Notes under the pieces: model-generated
Told to the model about the DNA's origin: nothing
The model's database searches: none
Seen by the model: only the letters and a program-made list of their open reading frames with translations
Position numbers and translations under genes: made by a program
Assembly (NCBI GenBank): GCA_002749535.1
Contig: MZZL01000065.1
Span: forward strand, 1-64,000
Direction: 5' to 3'
From: Apophysomyces variabilis
Lineage: Eukaryota > Mucoromycota > Mucoromycetes > Mucorales > Mucoraceae
Length of the DNA stretch: 64,000 nt
Shown: piece by piece, positions 21,531-32,725 of the stretch
How the letters are laid out: each line of letters starts with the position of its first letter
Position numbering within the stretch: position 1 is the first letter of the stretch

Positions 21531-24456
21531 TGCTTGACTTATTAAATACAACTTACGACTTGAAGAAGGAAGTCTTGGACATCACTCAAGCCAAAGCTAA
21601 AGGGCTTAGATTTGCTGTCAGTACTAAACGTAGTAACGACAGAAACGTGTATATCCAGTGTGTCGGATGGTGGCAATTACAGAAACATGCATGGATTGTC
21701 TAGCAAGGATATCAGCGCGCGAGCACAACAAAAAAAACAGACTGTGGATGGTTTCTACGCGCTTCTGTGAAAGCAGGAACCAAAAAATGGACAATTATTC
21801 ACGTTTCTGCTTTTAAGCGAGCATAATCATCCACTTGATGCTGATATTATGCTCTATCATCAGCACCGTAAGCCAGCAATGAAAACAATTGAGCGCATGA
21901 TATCTATGACGAGCAATAGAAACAAACCGGCAAAAATACATGAAGAAATGAGGGGTGATGCTGGACAATATGTCGTGACACGAAAAGATTTGTACAATCT
22001 TATGCAATTGCTGCGCGACCAGCGAAAAAGTGATTTGATCGATCTCGTGGAATTCTTGCAAGCCAGAAAGTGCGAAATTGCAACAAAGATAAATGATAAC
22101 AAGCAGCTGGACATACTTTTCTTCAGCCACGAGGCAGCAATCCAGAAAGCCCGTGCATTTCCTGAAGTTGTTGTGATCGACGCAACATATAGCACGAATG
22201 TGAACAAGCTGCCCTTGGTCAACATTGTTGGTGTTAACAACCTAGGAAATACTCAGTTGCGTAACTTCTTGATCGGATCTGCCTTTGTTGTTAACGAAAA
22301 GCGTGAAACGTATGAATGGCTTCTGTCGACCATGCGATCCCTTGTATGGCCCCAAGGTCAGGTTGGATTGATTATCACTGATAACGACAAGGCTTTGGTA
22401 GGAGCTGTTGAAAGTATATTCCCGCAGTCAGTGCATATTCTTTGTGGGTGGCATATTTCGCAGCACTTAAAACCAAAAGATGGGTGGCTGTTTTGAGAAA
22501 AACAGCGAGGATTACACTGAGGTGGAAAAAGTAGTCCAAACGCTTGTATATAACCGCAACAAGGCACCGTTTGATGAGGCTGAGGCCAAGTACCGTGAAT
22601 TAGCAGCAAAAGCAGCAAATGCTTATGCGAGCAGCAAAGAAAAAGCAAAGACTACTGTGAATGAAGCGCAACAGGAGCAGAACGGAGAAAATGAAAACAA
22701 GATGAAGAAAGCAGCAGAATAGGCAACTGCTGAGGAATGAAGACAAAATCCTTGAGTATTTTAATAAGTATGTATACATAAAATACAAATTGCAAACGCG
22801 TTATTAATTATATCTATAATTACTTTAAAAGTACCTTAGAATACAAAGAAAAGTGGGTAGGACCCTATGCAGGAATCACTATTCTCTTGGTGTGCGTATC
22901 ACCCAACGAGTTGGGGCCATTCATTGGCGTATTAAGGACACAATGCAAACAACTGGAAGCTTGATGCGAACTGTCAATTCCATTGATGATGTAATTAGAA
23001 GAACAGTAAGTCCATTTTTCTAGGAAATATTAAATAGAAATATACAGGTTACTAATAGTAATCAACGATTAGATGGAAGTGGAAAAGCAAGACTTCTTTA
23101 GTGAGCTATGCAAATGACCAATTTTTGACGACAATGAGCACACTGCTCTGAAAGAGCTTATGGCAAAGTGTCCTTTTTCGTCACTAACATGGTTCTAAAG
23201 GGGTTGAAGAAAGCTTGGGAACGCAGAAAATGGCATACGCAAAAAGAAGAACAGCTGTAACTGCATATATTACCTGTTGTAGGAAATGTTACGATAAGAA
23301 TTCACTTGATCCCCCAGCGTTGGTACCGTAATTACGCGGAAGGTAACTATTGAAGTTGGTAACGTCTTTTAGTGTAGTTGTCTTACGCATCACAACACAA
23401 CGTAGAATATTTTCCTGCAAATACGTCAACTATTGGCGGGGAAATCCAACAAAACACGTTAACTCTATTGCAACGTATACAAGACGCAGTGGCGAACGCG
23501 GAAAACAATTTCAAGAAGATTAAAATAATACAGACTATCAATAATGCACTCGACTATTTAAAAGAAGTACCCTTAGAAGAGGTGAAACTTCCTCATATGA
23601 CAAAAAAGAAAGGACGTTCAGAGACATCCACTGGGAAACGGATCGAGTCCAGCTTTGAAACTGAGGAGAAACAAATCTGCAAAGATTGTCGAAAAGATAA
23701 TGCCAGCTTGGACAGCATGTATGAGAATAACTCCATTGACAGTAATGTCTATATTCTGCCTAAAAAGTGAGATCGTGAAGACAAGTTTCTTGAAAGCATC
23801 GAAAACAAAAGGTATAGATCGTAAAATAGGTGTCATGCAGGCTAATTAATTTTAGGACCAAACGTACTCTCAATGAGACCGCTGACTTCCATATCAACAC
23901 TGATATACCACGAAGCAACTTTACAAGTGTAATGGACGTCAAAGCTGACGGATGGTGTGGCTTTCGTGTGCTCGCACATGTTTTCAAAGATGATGAAAAG
24001 CTACAGGAGCTCATTAGCCATGGAATTGACATTTCTTTGTCAGTGAATGGTCAACATCTGCCCTGCAAAAATACGGAGTATTGCTTTACTGCTCCTGAAT
24101 GTGTTCAACTAGCAGCAGACACATATCGCGTTCCTATTGCTGTTTATTCTGACGACGAGACAACTGATACAAATGGGAATTTGGTATACCCGCCTTTACT
24201 TTATCTACCTGTGCGTGGGCCACTACCCCGCCAGAAACCACTCCCAGTTGTCTTGCACCATGTCAACGGAAACCACTGGATAACGTTGAACATGAAACGC
24301 GGTATCAAACTGAAGTGGCCGGGTATAGAAAGATACGTCAAACAGGCGTGCTCTAAATTAGGCTATGGGCGTAATTTACGAAAAACTATATGCAGATATC
24401 TTGACATTGAAAAGGATGCCGAGCAAAGCAGTGATTCTGTTATTGCTATTAACTAG
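21531..24456 (+). pseudogene. FAR1-MULE-OTU transposase, multiply frameshifted
   Basis: ATG at 21531 starts MLDLLNTTYDLKKEVLDITQ. After a frameshift near 21660 comes DGGNYRNMHGLSSKDI, then SEHNHPLDADIM, the His-x-His end of a FAR1/WRKY-GCM-type zinc domain. The transposase core (to 22495) shows VVVIDATYSTNVNKLPLVN (first Asp), LIITDNDKALVGAVES (second Asp) and ILCGWHI. A frameshift near 22485 precedes the helical linker. The segment QRVGAIHWRIKDTM lies where RVEGxH is expected, so the last catalytic Glu seems lost. From about 23863 an OTU domain reads MDVKADGWCGFRVLAHVF and LHHVNGNHWITLNM, keeping Asp, Cys and His. It ends at TAG 24454-24456. At least four frame breaks are visible. Confidence 0.75.
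23863..24456 (+). other. OTU-like cysteine protease domain within the MULE
   Basis: About 198 codons without a break form the C-terminal domain of the element's protein. The motif KADGWCGFR corresponds to the OTU consensus D-G-N-C-x-x-R, with Trp replacing Asn next to the catalytic Cys. The motif GNHWITL supplies the His. OTU enzymes remove ubiquitin or related modifiers, and OTU fusions to MULE transposases are known in fungi and plants. This domain is much better preserved than the transposase half, either by chance or through continued selection. Confidence 0.75.
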
Positions 24457-24634
24457 TTATATACAACTATATTTGCTATGTTGCAAAATTATTACCAACT
24501 TAAATACTAAATTATATGTCTACCAGTTTGTTATAGCAGCTCCTCTTTTCCTTAGCTACTGTCGGAATTGTTTCATGCTCATTCATCATAATACTTTATC
24601 ATTGCTAATATTTGTTATATGGACGGATTTCATT

Positions 24635-24791
24635 TATGGGACACTCCACTTCGGGACACTCCAATCTACAGTACTCCACTATTTCCGTACTACACTCCGC
24701 CTGTTTATAGTGATCGTCGTCAGCTTTTTTTAGAAAGCGCTCAGAATTGGGGGGACTGGAGTGTCCCGTTGGAGTGTCCGTAGTAATTCCC
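24635..24791 (-). repeat. MULE right terminal inverted repeat
   Basis: This is complementary to the left end. Compared with the left, it carries an insertion of about 45 bases between the conserved outer 110 bases and the inner ggagtgtccc copies. Four subterminal ggagtgtcc/ggacactcc copies lie in this arm. Confidence 0.9.
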
Positions 24792-24792
24792 C

Positions 24793-25083
24793 AATCATTC
24801 CGGTCAGTAGGTCATAACAAACTTTCCGGTCTGGACACTAGCATCTGGCAAACAAATATCAAAGACAAACACTCCTATTTCATTATACAGTCTCTTTTCC
24901 GTTGATGAAGACGAAGTTGTCAGTAGGATTCATTTTGATGCGAAGCGAGATTACAATATTTTGGGATCGGAAAACGTAAACAAAAAAAAACAGAGATAGT
25001 GCAGAATAGGAACAAAGTATGCATGGGTCGGACAATGAACTACTGTCCATGAAAGGAAATGGACAGGGTAACCTATGGTCCCT
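24793..25083 (+). repeat. Dispersed repeat R1, copy B
   Basis: This matches 8998-9266 in the same orientation. It starts directly after the last base of the MULE terminal repeat, so either the MULE inserted at the repeat's edge or the junction is a recombination point. There is no coding content. Confidence 0.75.
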
Positions 25084-25631
25084 AAAAGCTCTGATATTGT
25101 CTATGTCTACTCAATAATAAGCTAGCCTCATATTAGCCACTTCCTGGTCCTACCATTGACTACTGTCTGTTTGATAAGGTGCCCTGTCAGCATTCTATGG
25201 CTTTAATCTAGACTAACTGCACTATGTGTTAGATATATTCTGCCAAGTTTCGCCGACTACCCTTCCTTAATCCTATAGTTGCCTAGTTAAGACTTCTTCC
25301 TTTCTATTCCGTTTAAAAACCGCTCGTAGTCAGTTGATTGGATACACTTCTTCTGTTTGTCTTGTAAGCATTCTTTTGCCCCTAATAGATTATATCAATA
25401 CAAAGCAAAAATTTATGAATAAGAAAAGGACGCCTGAGAGGGTCTACACGACATCTGAAGATGGAATCCAACGAACTGCGACCGGAGAAGGAACGATTTG
25501 CGATCTGCTGTTTGCATCATAAACAATGAATTGATTTACATAGCTAAATGAGAATACCTATTTTCTAGGGTGGATTTAACGAACACTAATATTTTGCTAT
25601 TGCGACATAAAAGAAAGAACAAAATTAAAAT

Positions 25632-25769
25632 GTGACAAAATTAACACCAGCATTATCGAATAGCTTGAATGACATAAAGGAATACATTACTCTGTTAGAC
25701 GCAGCGGCTGGAACTAGCTCTTCAGATAATTTATTGCATCAGTTTGGGTTGATAAGGGAGATTGGCAAG
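25632..25769 (+). pseudogene. Unrecognised exon-like remnant
   Basis: A frame from about 25632 reads VTKLTPALSNSLNDIKEYIT and LLDAAAGTSSSDN, then LLHQFGLIREIGK. It ends exactly at a good donor (aag then gtaacc). The residues are clearly protein-like. No ATG or acceptor is found upstream, so it is probably an internal exon of a lost gene. The family is not recognised. Confidence 0.4.
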
Positions 25770-25891
25770 GTAACCTTGATATGTATGAAAATGTTTTAAT
25801 GAATGAGAAAAAGATGTGATATGTGTAGAAAACGTTGTGTGACGGATGATAATATAAAAGATGAAGCACTTAATTTAAGAAAGAAAATTGA

Positions 25892-26646
25892 TTAAGTTTT
25901 TCTTTGACGTTTTGAAACTGATGAAATCATGCTCGATGACGGCTGCGGAGTGGATTCTGAGTGGGAAACGGATGAGGGCAAAAAGTTGCGCGGCAAACAC
26001 CAGTGATTCTTGCCTGTGGAAAACTTTACAGGTCTCTCGGTGCCGTTCACCAAATCAAGCGTGCTTTGCATGATGGTTTTGCACATCAAAGCCAGTCTTA
26101 ACAGCGGTAATAGCTTTGTGGCAAGTTTTGCGTTGTTTGCTTGGGAATTCAAGCGGGTCAGTGCGTCTGATTCGTGTGACAAAACCAAATGGAACATCAA
26201 CATCTAGTAAAGAGACATTGCCATCTGGTTGCATAAGATTTGGTTAATAACCGATTCAATCCTTCGCCATTACACAAAATAAATGGATAACACCAACCGT
26301 TCATACTGTTTCCGACGACATGACACTTATGAAATAATTCAGGAGTATAAGTAACCGATAACAACATATCGCGTAAAACCAACGGCATCTTGATACCGCC
26401 GTCCCTTAACGCTTTTGACTGATCCTTGGCAGCGCCTATTTCCGTGCAACCCAGCTCTGTCGTCCCACATTTGAAAAGGGTATCAACCCTTCGACCCATT
26501 TTGCGATATGCAATCGGATCGATGGATGACAGGCTACGTTTGGAGTTTGTAGCTGAAGCGCTAGCTTCACTTGAAGTCTCAGTTCTGTTTAATAAAATGA
26601 AAAGTCAGTTTCATGCGTTCGCTATGCTCTCGCACTATTTCTAGTT
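25892..26646 (-). pseudogene. Accessory protein remnant, ELGCTEIG type
   Basis: From about 26646 the minus strand reads a Ser/Thr-rich lead, then SLSSIDPIAYRKMGRRVDTL, ELGCTEIGAAKDQSKA and KMPLVLRDMLLSVTY. A frameshift near 26215 is followed by DGNVSLLDVDVPFGFVTRIR. A second, near 26125, is followed by TKLLPLLRLALMCKTIMQST and a Ser-rich tail to 25892. An Asp in GRRVDTLF followed by strand ELGCTEIG again recalls a degenerate PD-(D/E)XK core, with Gly in the Lys position. At least two frameshifts make it a pseudogene. I recognise it only as a repeated Mucorales-type accessory family without a known function. Confidence 0.5.
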
Positions 26647-26729
26647 AACATACCCTTTGGCGTCGATATCGCTTCCTTGAAATATTATATTGAAAAAACC
26701 GAATGACTTGTACAACTGATCTCTATCAG

Positions 26730-27113
26730 CTAAGTCCGTAATAGTAAACGAACCGGTTTTCGGGCTGTTCTGAACTCCTCCTTTTCTTTGATGTATCGCA
26801 GCGAATAAACGAGTTTCTTAAACCTCTCCTTCTCCGTTCCAACAATGGCATGGGTGCTCATAACTCGAGTGACGGAGCTGCTGAAGTGATGGAAGCAACC
26901 TTTAAGGTACTTCAGACCGTCATCTTTTCTGCTTATACGTTTGTACGCTTCTAGGAATCCTTTGATTTGAGCGTCTGAGTAATCCATCATGACGCCCAAA
27001 AAGTCATCTTTGTCCTGGAAAGTTATTCCATACGTAAAAAAGAACGAGGTGAAGAATTGTGCGAAGTGTAACGCTGTCAGCCCATCAATGACAGCGGCAT
27101 AGCATACTACCAC
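26730..27113 (-). pseudogene. MULE-like transposase fragment
   Basis: The 127-codon minus frame reads FFFTYGITFQDKDDFLGVMM, DYSDAQIKGFLEAYKRI and LKYLKGCFHHFSSSVTRVMS. An acidic residue in DYSDAQ followed by a helix and then Lys-Gly-Cys-x-His is the arrangement around the second Asp of MULE-type transposases. No FAR1 or OTU part is nearby, and it differs from the element at 21.2 kb, so it is a separate lineage. It lacks a start and the other catalytic blocks. Confidence 0.5.
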
Positions 27114-27119
27114 CTTCTT

Positions 27120-28137
27120 TGAAAATCATTAATTGAAAGCTCCTTTTAACGTCCTGTGGTATACGTCGCTGTCGTAGTGTGACTTCCTAGTACTTGTGTT
27201 CCATGAACAGGATGATCGGAATTAACGTGTTTCCATTTACAGTGAACTTCTCTAGTTTGGAACACCGACTGCACCTCTTCTCTAAATCAGAGATCTATCA
27301 CCGAGGATGAAGACAAGGTGACACTGCTCTACCGCAGTTATTACACTTAGCTAAACCATACACCTATCGCCGAGAAGAACGTTCACTAATTACAAATCCC
27401 GCATAAGATCAAATAATTATAAATAGGCAGACAAGTTGAATGAAATAAAGATATCCAATAGTCTCAAAGGATTCTATCCGTCCCTTTTTCTATACAACTA
27501 TAACACACGTCCCATAGTAATCGAATGCTTCTGGTCACTAAAGTAATCTATATTCTCGTATTGGCGACTAAGCGATACGTACTTTGATGACCTCCGTGAT
27601 AGTATCTTTCACTTAGATATCTTCTGTCGCATGGCCCAATAAGATTGCACGTCATCTTCATGTACTAATGTTGCAATAAAAACATTTGACACAACCCATG
27701 CACCTCCAAATTGCTGTGGATCACTTCTTCCCAACAGGCACTAGATCGTTCATCCTTGGTCGCTATAAATAACAACCTGATCGTCTCTTGCATGAAATTT
27801 TGGGACGTTTGTTTTGAGTTCTATTGCAAAACTGATTGAACATTCTGACCAGATCAACGTATGTGTAATCTTTTCACTATGTATTGTTTGGTAAGAAACA
27901 TTACTGCAGGATTTTGAAAGCCCCAAGTCATCCAGGCAATCAGAACGTATAAAAGCGGGCATCTTGTGTTTTCCTGTGTTTGATGAGAACGCACTCACAA
28001 TTATGGCTGTTATCAAGCTCGTCTGACCGCAAAGACGAGGTAAAAATTAGCACGAAGAAGGCCATCAAAGTAAGCATATGGCAGCCGTAAGAGTAGCAAT
28101 AATGCCTAAGGGCTCACTATGGTTCCTTTCAGCGCCA
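27120..28137. other. Intergenic
   Basis: No gene is recognised. The minus ORF at 27750-28016 (88 codons) has no domain. The end of the segment carries ctcactatggttcc, resembling the end motif of the MITE at 42035. Confidence 0.4.
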
Positions 28138-29327
28138 CTGCGGTCAAAAAGAGATTCTACTGGTGGTAGAAACGTAGTGGAATCTCAAATTCTACCACCT
28201 TTCCAGAAACTTTCTATCACCTCTTTACCCCCCTAATGTTTAATAATTACATGAAGTGCTATACATCAGAGATTATTATATTCGTTTTATTGGATCAAGT
28301 ACTATACAGTAGAGGCTTAACATTTCAATTTCATTCAATCATATTCCTTTCTTAAGCAATTTTGTATTAGATCAACTTGTGCAAATGATATATTCTTTTG
28401 GAGCTAACAATTCTTATCAAGTTTTTCCGATTGGAAGTTTTTACAGTTGCATGCATTACTTTAATCAATAAGCTACACTTCTTTATCAATGCATAAGGAC
28501 ACTTCTTTAATTGTACAATAGAAAAAAATAAATGCTTTTATTTTATTGAAGCTTTTATAATGTAATGTACTACAAAACAGCTAACCTTGCGATTTGATTT
28601 ATATAACCTTACTTAATTGCTAAAAGCTTAAGACACGCATTTTAAAGACAATGATTGATAAACCGTACTAAAAGCTAATTTTATACCAAGTAATCAAGTT
28701 ACGGTATAAGAAATTATCTGTACCATTAAAAAGTGTCACTTTTTTCCGTCCGTTTTAAAAAAAGGAAAACTGTTCCAAACAATCATAAAAAAGTAAGGTT
28801 AACTAAGTCTTGGTCAGTCAATCAAAGTACCTTAGTTAAAAATACTAAGCAAGCTTTCGTATAGTGTAGGGATCTTGCCGGCTATCGATTAAAAAGGAAA
28901 GGATGAGATTCTATCAAATGAAAGATAAAAGCTTACCAGTAAAGGACACGGTTTCAGTTAAGGATCTATACAGTGGGATGATATATCATCAACGTTGTAA
29001 AAATGAGTTTGCAGATAAAGAAGTTACATAAAACCATGAATAAAAAAGAGTAGGGGAAAAGCTCGGATAATTAAAAGGAAAACGTGGATAACCACATAAA
29101 GAAGAAAAAAAACTATACTAGAGCGCGTGATGTAAATATTCATACAGTTCCTGGAAATGCATATGCACTGTTTTTGCTGTGGTAACTTATTTTTATATAT
29201 GCCTGCTGCAGTAACATCGTTTGGGTGGAGAGGAAAACGTGACCAATATTAGAGATTCCACCGCCTGGGTAGAAAGTGGGTAGAATCAGAGATTGTACCA
29301 CGTGGTGGAACCGCACTTCAACCGCAG
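28138..29327 (+). mobile_element. AT-rich non-autonomous element, copy 1
   Basis: Roughly 1.2 kb of non-coding, very AT-rich DNA is bounded by imperfect inverted ends ctgcggt at 28138 and accgcag ending 29327, with further similar motifs such as gattctac inside. The middle (about 28250-28990) is repeated in reverse orientation at about 41490-42560. No transposase is encoded. The inverted ends and the second copy support a DNA transposon derivative. Confidence 0.65.
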
Positions 29328-29329
29328 GG

Positions 29330-30680
29330 GATGGCCATTTTATGCTGTTTCAAAGATGTGGTCGAAGAACTTTGGTTTTCAAAGCAAGTATCCCCAAAAT
29401 ATCGACCAAGGCTAATTCATTGAATTACTTTTCTTTTACCATACATTTATGTTTTCCCGTTATGCGAAACTTGATGTGACACTAACGTTGTTATTTTGAC
29501 GTGTTGTGAAACCATGCCAGACGCTTGTTGTCTGTCATTTTATTTTAAGTTCGTTACGTATCATTATCCTCACAAGGTAGATTGCCAATTGCAAGCTATT
29601 CATAACGGGATCTACATTGTATTACAGTGAATTACGATAGAAATGAATCAATTTAACATATTGCGCGTTTTGGTACAATCGACATGCTCAACCACGGTAG
29701 CAGTAGTGTTTCATACATGAGTGTGCATTGCGCCCCAACATCAAGCGCTCTTTTGCAGAAGCGTTAACGTAGCTTATACAAAGTGAAATAGATGGTCCAT
29801 CTATGCAAAAAAAAAAATAATGATGTGCTTCACTGTATGAGAATAGCGGAAAGGACAGGGGCACGCAATTCAGGTATTTTGCATTCACCAAGTTGCGTTT
29901 TCTAAAGTGACATCCTATTATCATTACACGACAATAAACCCATTCGAAGTCTTCGGATTTCAGAGGGTGCTACTGACACCGCCAGTGAAGACTTGCTCAA
30001 TTATTTGTTTAAAGCAAGATCTGAGATGAGCGCTTTACTCAGTATTGTCATCATGGGATCTTATTTAAAGCCCTGCCGAATTGTACTTAGTCTTCCCATT
30101 TTCCCCTTAGTGCTACTGAATGTAAGACTTTAGCACACAGTAAGTGTTGTAAAAGTTTTACAACTTGTTAATGCTAACTTTCCAATAATTTACTGGTATC
30201 TATCTTTCCCCTTTGATCTTCACCATTATGAACCTTACTGAGCAACTTTTTAGTCTGTCTGTAAGAGAAAAGAAAAGCAGTGAAACTTTGCTGAAAGAAC
30301 CAACCTGGACTTGCAGAATCTCTGACAGTAATAAAGAGCCTTAGATCATTTTGCAGATATTGTGTCCTCAGTTTGATGACTGTCTAGACGGCAGACTTAT
30401 GCCGTCAAAAGTGCTCTATAGAGCATAGGCGCTGTGGCAAAAAAATTGACTGGAAGTGTAAAGTCCGTCTGGCACATTGCCTGCCATAAACAAGAAAGGA
30501 TCGTATCACTTGGTGAATGAGCCGCCCATCAACCAATCAAGAACTTTGAATGGCATCAGTGGAATAACGAGTCCCGATTGATTGACCAATGAAAAAGATC
30601 TAGACTCTCGGTAGGGATTTGCGCCTCGGAAGGGTCAAGCTGAATTTTTTTTTATTTTGGTATTCTTTTGCTTTTGCTTG
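29330..30680. other. Upstream region of the bHLH gene
   Basis: No gene is recognised. A fragment at 29938-29965 weakly resembles 8970-8990. The last few hundred bases are presumed promoter and leader of the next gene, with a T-rich run at 30645-30665 just before the ATG. Confidence 0.4.
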
Positions 30681-30687
30681 GTTCACC

Positions 30688-32571
30688 ATGGACTTCAGTG
30701 CCTTTGATCTCGGGGAGGCTCATGACCTATTTAAACATAATTACGGAGTGGAAGCTACCAATGTTCGTGAAGAAAGCCAACACACGGATAATTCAGCCGA
30801 ATTCTTTTCATTTGTGGATTACAGTCAAGCGGACACTAATGTTTCTCGACCAACCGCTAATGTACGACATCCGCAACCTTCTTATGTCATGCCTCAACTT
30901 ACACCCGATGGACACGAGAGTAGCTACACTGGGAGTAGTATATTGACAGGTCATAATCCTGAGTATCAGATGTCACCGCTTCAGATATCAGCACATACCT
31001 CAGCTGCCAGTGTACCTGCGTATCATACTCCCATAAATCCCTCCTTACCAACGGGAAACAGTATTATGGAAGAAGATGAGGTATGCTTCGTTGCGACATT
31101 TACGTGGTTTTGTTCACATCCGATGTAGGAATTTTTCACGCCGCTGGTTTCCCCTGCAATTGCTCCAACGTATCAGATTGCCCAGTCGCACATACGCAAC
31201 GACATTTGCTTCTCCCCGCTTACATCGCCTGCCTTGCATCCATCACAACAAGCACTAGAGAGTTCAGATCATGAAACTGTTTTGCAACGGAAATTGGCAT
31301 TAATTGAACATCAGCAGCAACAGCTTCGTACCCAAATGCAAGGTGGTCAATCCGCTAATTACGCTAGTCCACGTGCGTCCTATCATAGTTCACCAAGGAT
31401 GCAACCTACTAAGACCGGCAATACACAACGGAAGCAATCACTACGTCAGATGATCGTTCAATCCAGTCCACAAGTTCAAGCAACAGTATCTTCACCAGCC
31501 TTGGTCAGCACTTCCGTCAAACCCATGACTCCTCACACTACATTTTCACAATCTTTGTTATCCACAGCACCACCCTCCGTCACACCAACAACAGCTGTGA
31601 TTGCACCAGCAACACCTTCTCTATTAATGAAACTTGGTGGAGGAAATGTTTCCAGCTCGTCTATGTCTCCGAGCACAGTCCCTCAAACTGCCAGCAATAG
31701 CTCAGCTGTGGATAACATGATGGCTCTTCCTGCAGCTATGCTAGATGATTCCATTCCAAAACAGAAAAGACCCACATCATCTACGTCGAGTTCCTCGACC
31801 AACAAGCGACGGAGGACATCTTATAACAAGGGAGCATTTACATCACCTGCTTTATTACCTTCTGCTCATAGGTCACCAGCGTTAACGATGACAGACCCTA
31901 CCGTAGCAGCGTTAGTCTCACCTGCCGCTCTGCGTCCACAGGTTGCAACATCTTCACCTCGAGCTTTGAAACCGTTAATATCGCCCTCACTACGTCCAAA
32001 CGGAAAGCGTTTGTCGGCGATTGAAGAGGAAACTGCAGCTGCCATTCTGGCAACCAAAAGTAATTATGAAAATTTAAAAGAAGGCAAGGCAAAGAGTCTC
32101 GGGATTGATTTCTCTACGAATATTCAATCGGGGATCGAGAATCGACGATCCGCTCACAAAGCAGCAGAACAAAAGCGACGAGACACATTAAAGCAGAGTT
32201 TTGATTCACTTCGGACGGAGATTATCGAAGCAATGGTGGAAGAAGAGATGATGGAATCAGCGATCAAAGAGGAAGAAATGCGTAACCAAAAGGAGAAAGA
32301 AGTGAAGCAGATGAGCAAAGTGGTGTTATTACAGCATTCATATGAGTATATGCTACGGCTAAAGAATGACAACCGGCGGAAAGATGAGAAGCTATCTAAG
32401 ATGCGACATGAAGTACAAGCGCTTAGGGCCAAGTTAGGATTGCCGGAGTTGACAGAAGAGGAAGCTAAGGAGGAAGAAATGGAAAAGGAGGAAGAGAGGA
32501 TACGTCGCCAGGCAAGACTCAAGCGGCTTGCCAACGTGACCACGGAAGAACAGCAGCAAGTGTCAGCATGA
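30688..32571 (+). CDS. bHLH-leucine zipper transcription factor (Pho4/NUC-1-like)
   Basis: Two exons, 30688-31080 and 31129-32571, give 611 residues. The 48-base intron has gtatgc..tgtag borders and is in phase 0. Exon 2 begins EFFTPLVSPAIAPTYQ, a motif I associate with fungal bHLH factors. A long Ser/Pro/Thr-rich region follows. The DNA-binding part at about residues 467-565 starts NRRSAHKAAEQKRRDTLKQS (His-x3-Glu-x3-Arg, the pattern of CACGTG-type E-box binders). The loop is long and acidic, helix 2 reads SKVVLLQHSYEYMLRL, and a coiled-coil zipper follows. It probably acts as a nuclear dimer. Exact orthology (phosphate control, sterol or other) cannot be decided from sequence alone. It is transcribed in the same direction as the kinase downstream, 154 bases away. 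Confidence 0.9.
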
Positions 32572-32725
32572 CCGCCAAAATAGGTCAGTGCTCGAATTTC
32601 GCCATTCGCGCCCAAATCTTTGTAGAATCTCCGACTTGCATTTTTTTTTTGTATGTTTCCTTTTTGTTATTTTTTTTCGGCTCTTTCCCAATCTCTTTTT
32701 CCCTAATACAGTACTAAGCGAAACA

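Larger units (their letters stand above)
21214..24791 (+). mobile_element. MULE-type DNA transposon with long TIRs
   Basis: The element is bounded by inverted repeats that start gggaattactacgga on both ends. They stay nearly identical for about 95 bases (left 21214 onward, right ending 24791), and repeated ggagtgtccc motifs lie just inside. Between them is a plus-strand frame series encoding a FAR1-like zinc region, a MULE transposase core, a linker and an OTU-type cysteine protease domain. Size is about 3.6 kb. I see no convincing 8-11 base target-site duplication: the flanks read ggtaatgta on the left and caatcattc on the right. Multiple frameshifts make it non-autonomous today. Its right edge abuts dispersed repeat R1 copy B exactly. 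Confidence 0.85.

Noticed and set aside
21205..24801. Target-site duplication around the MULE.
   Set aside because: The 9-11 bases on each side do not match; only short partial similarity is seen.
32154..32615. 153-codon minus ORF opposite the bHLH domain.
   Set aside because: It is a Ser-rich antisense shadow of the Glu/Lys-rich coiled coil.
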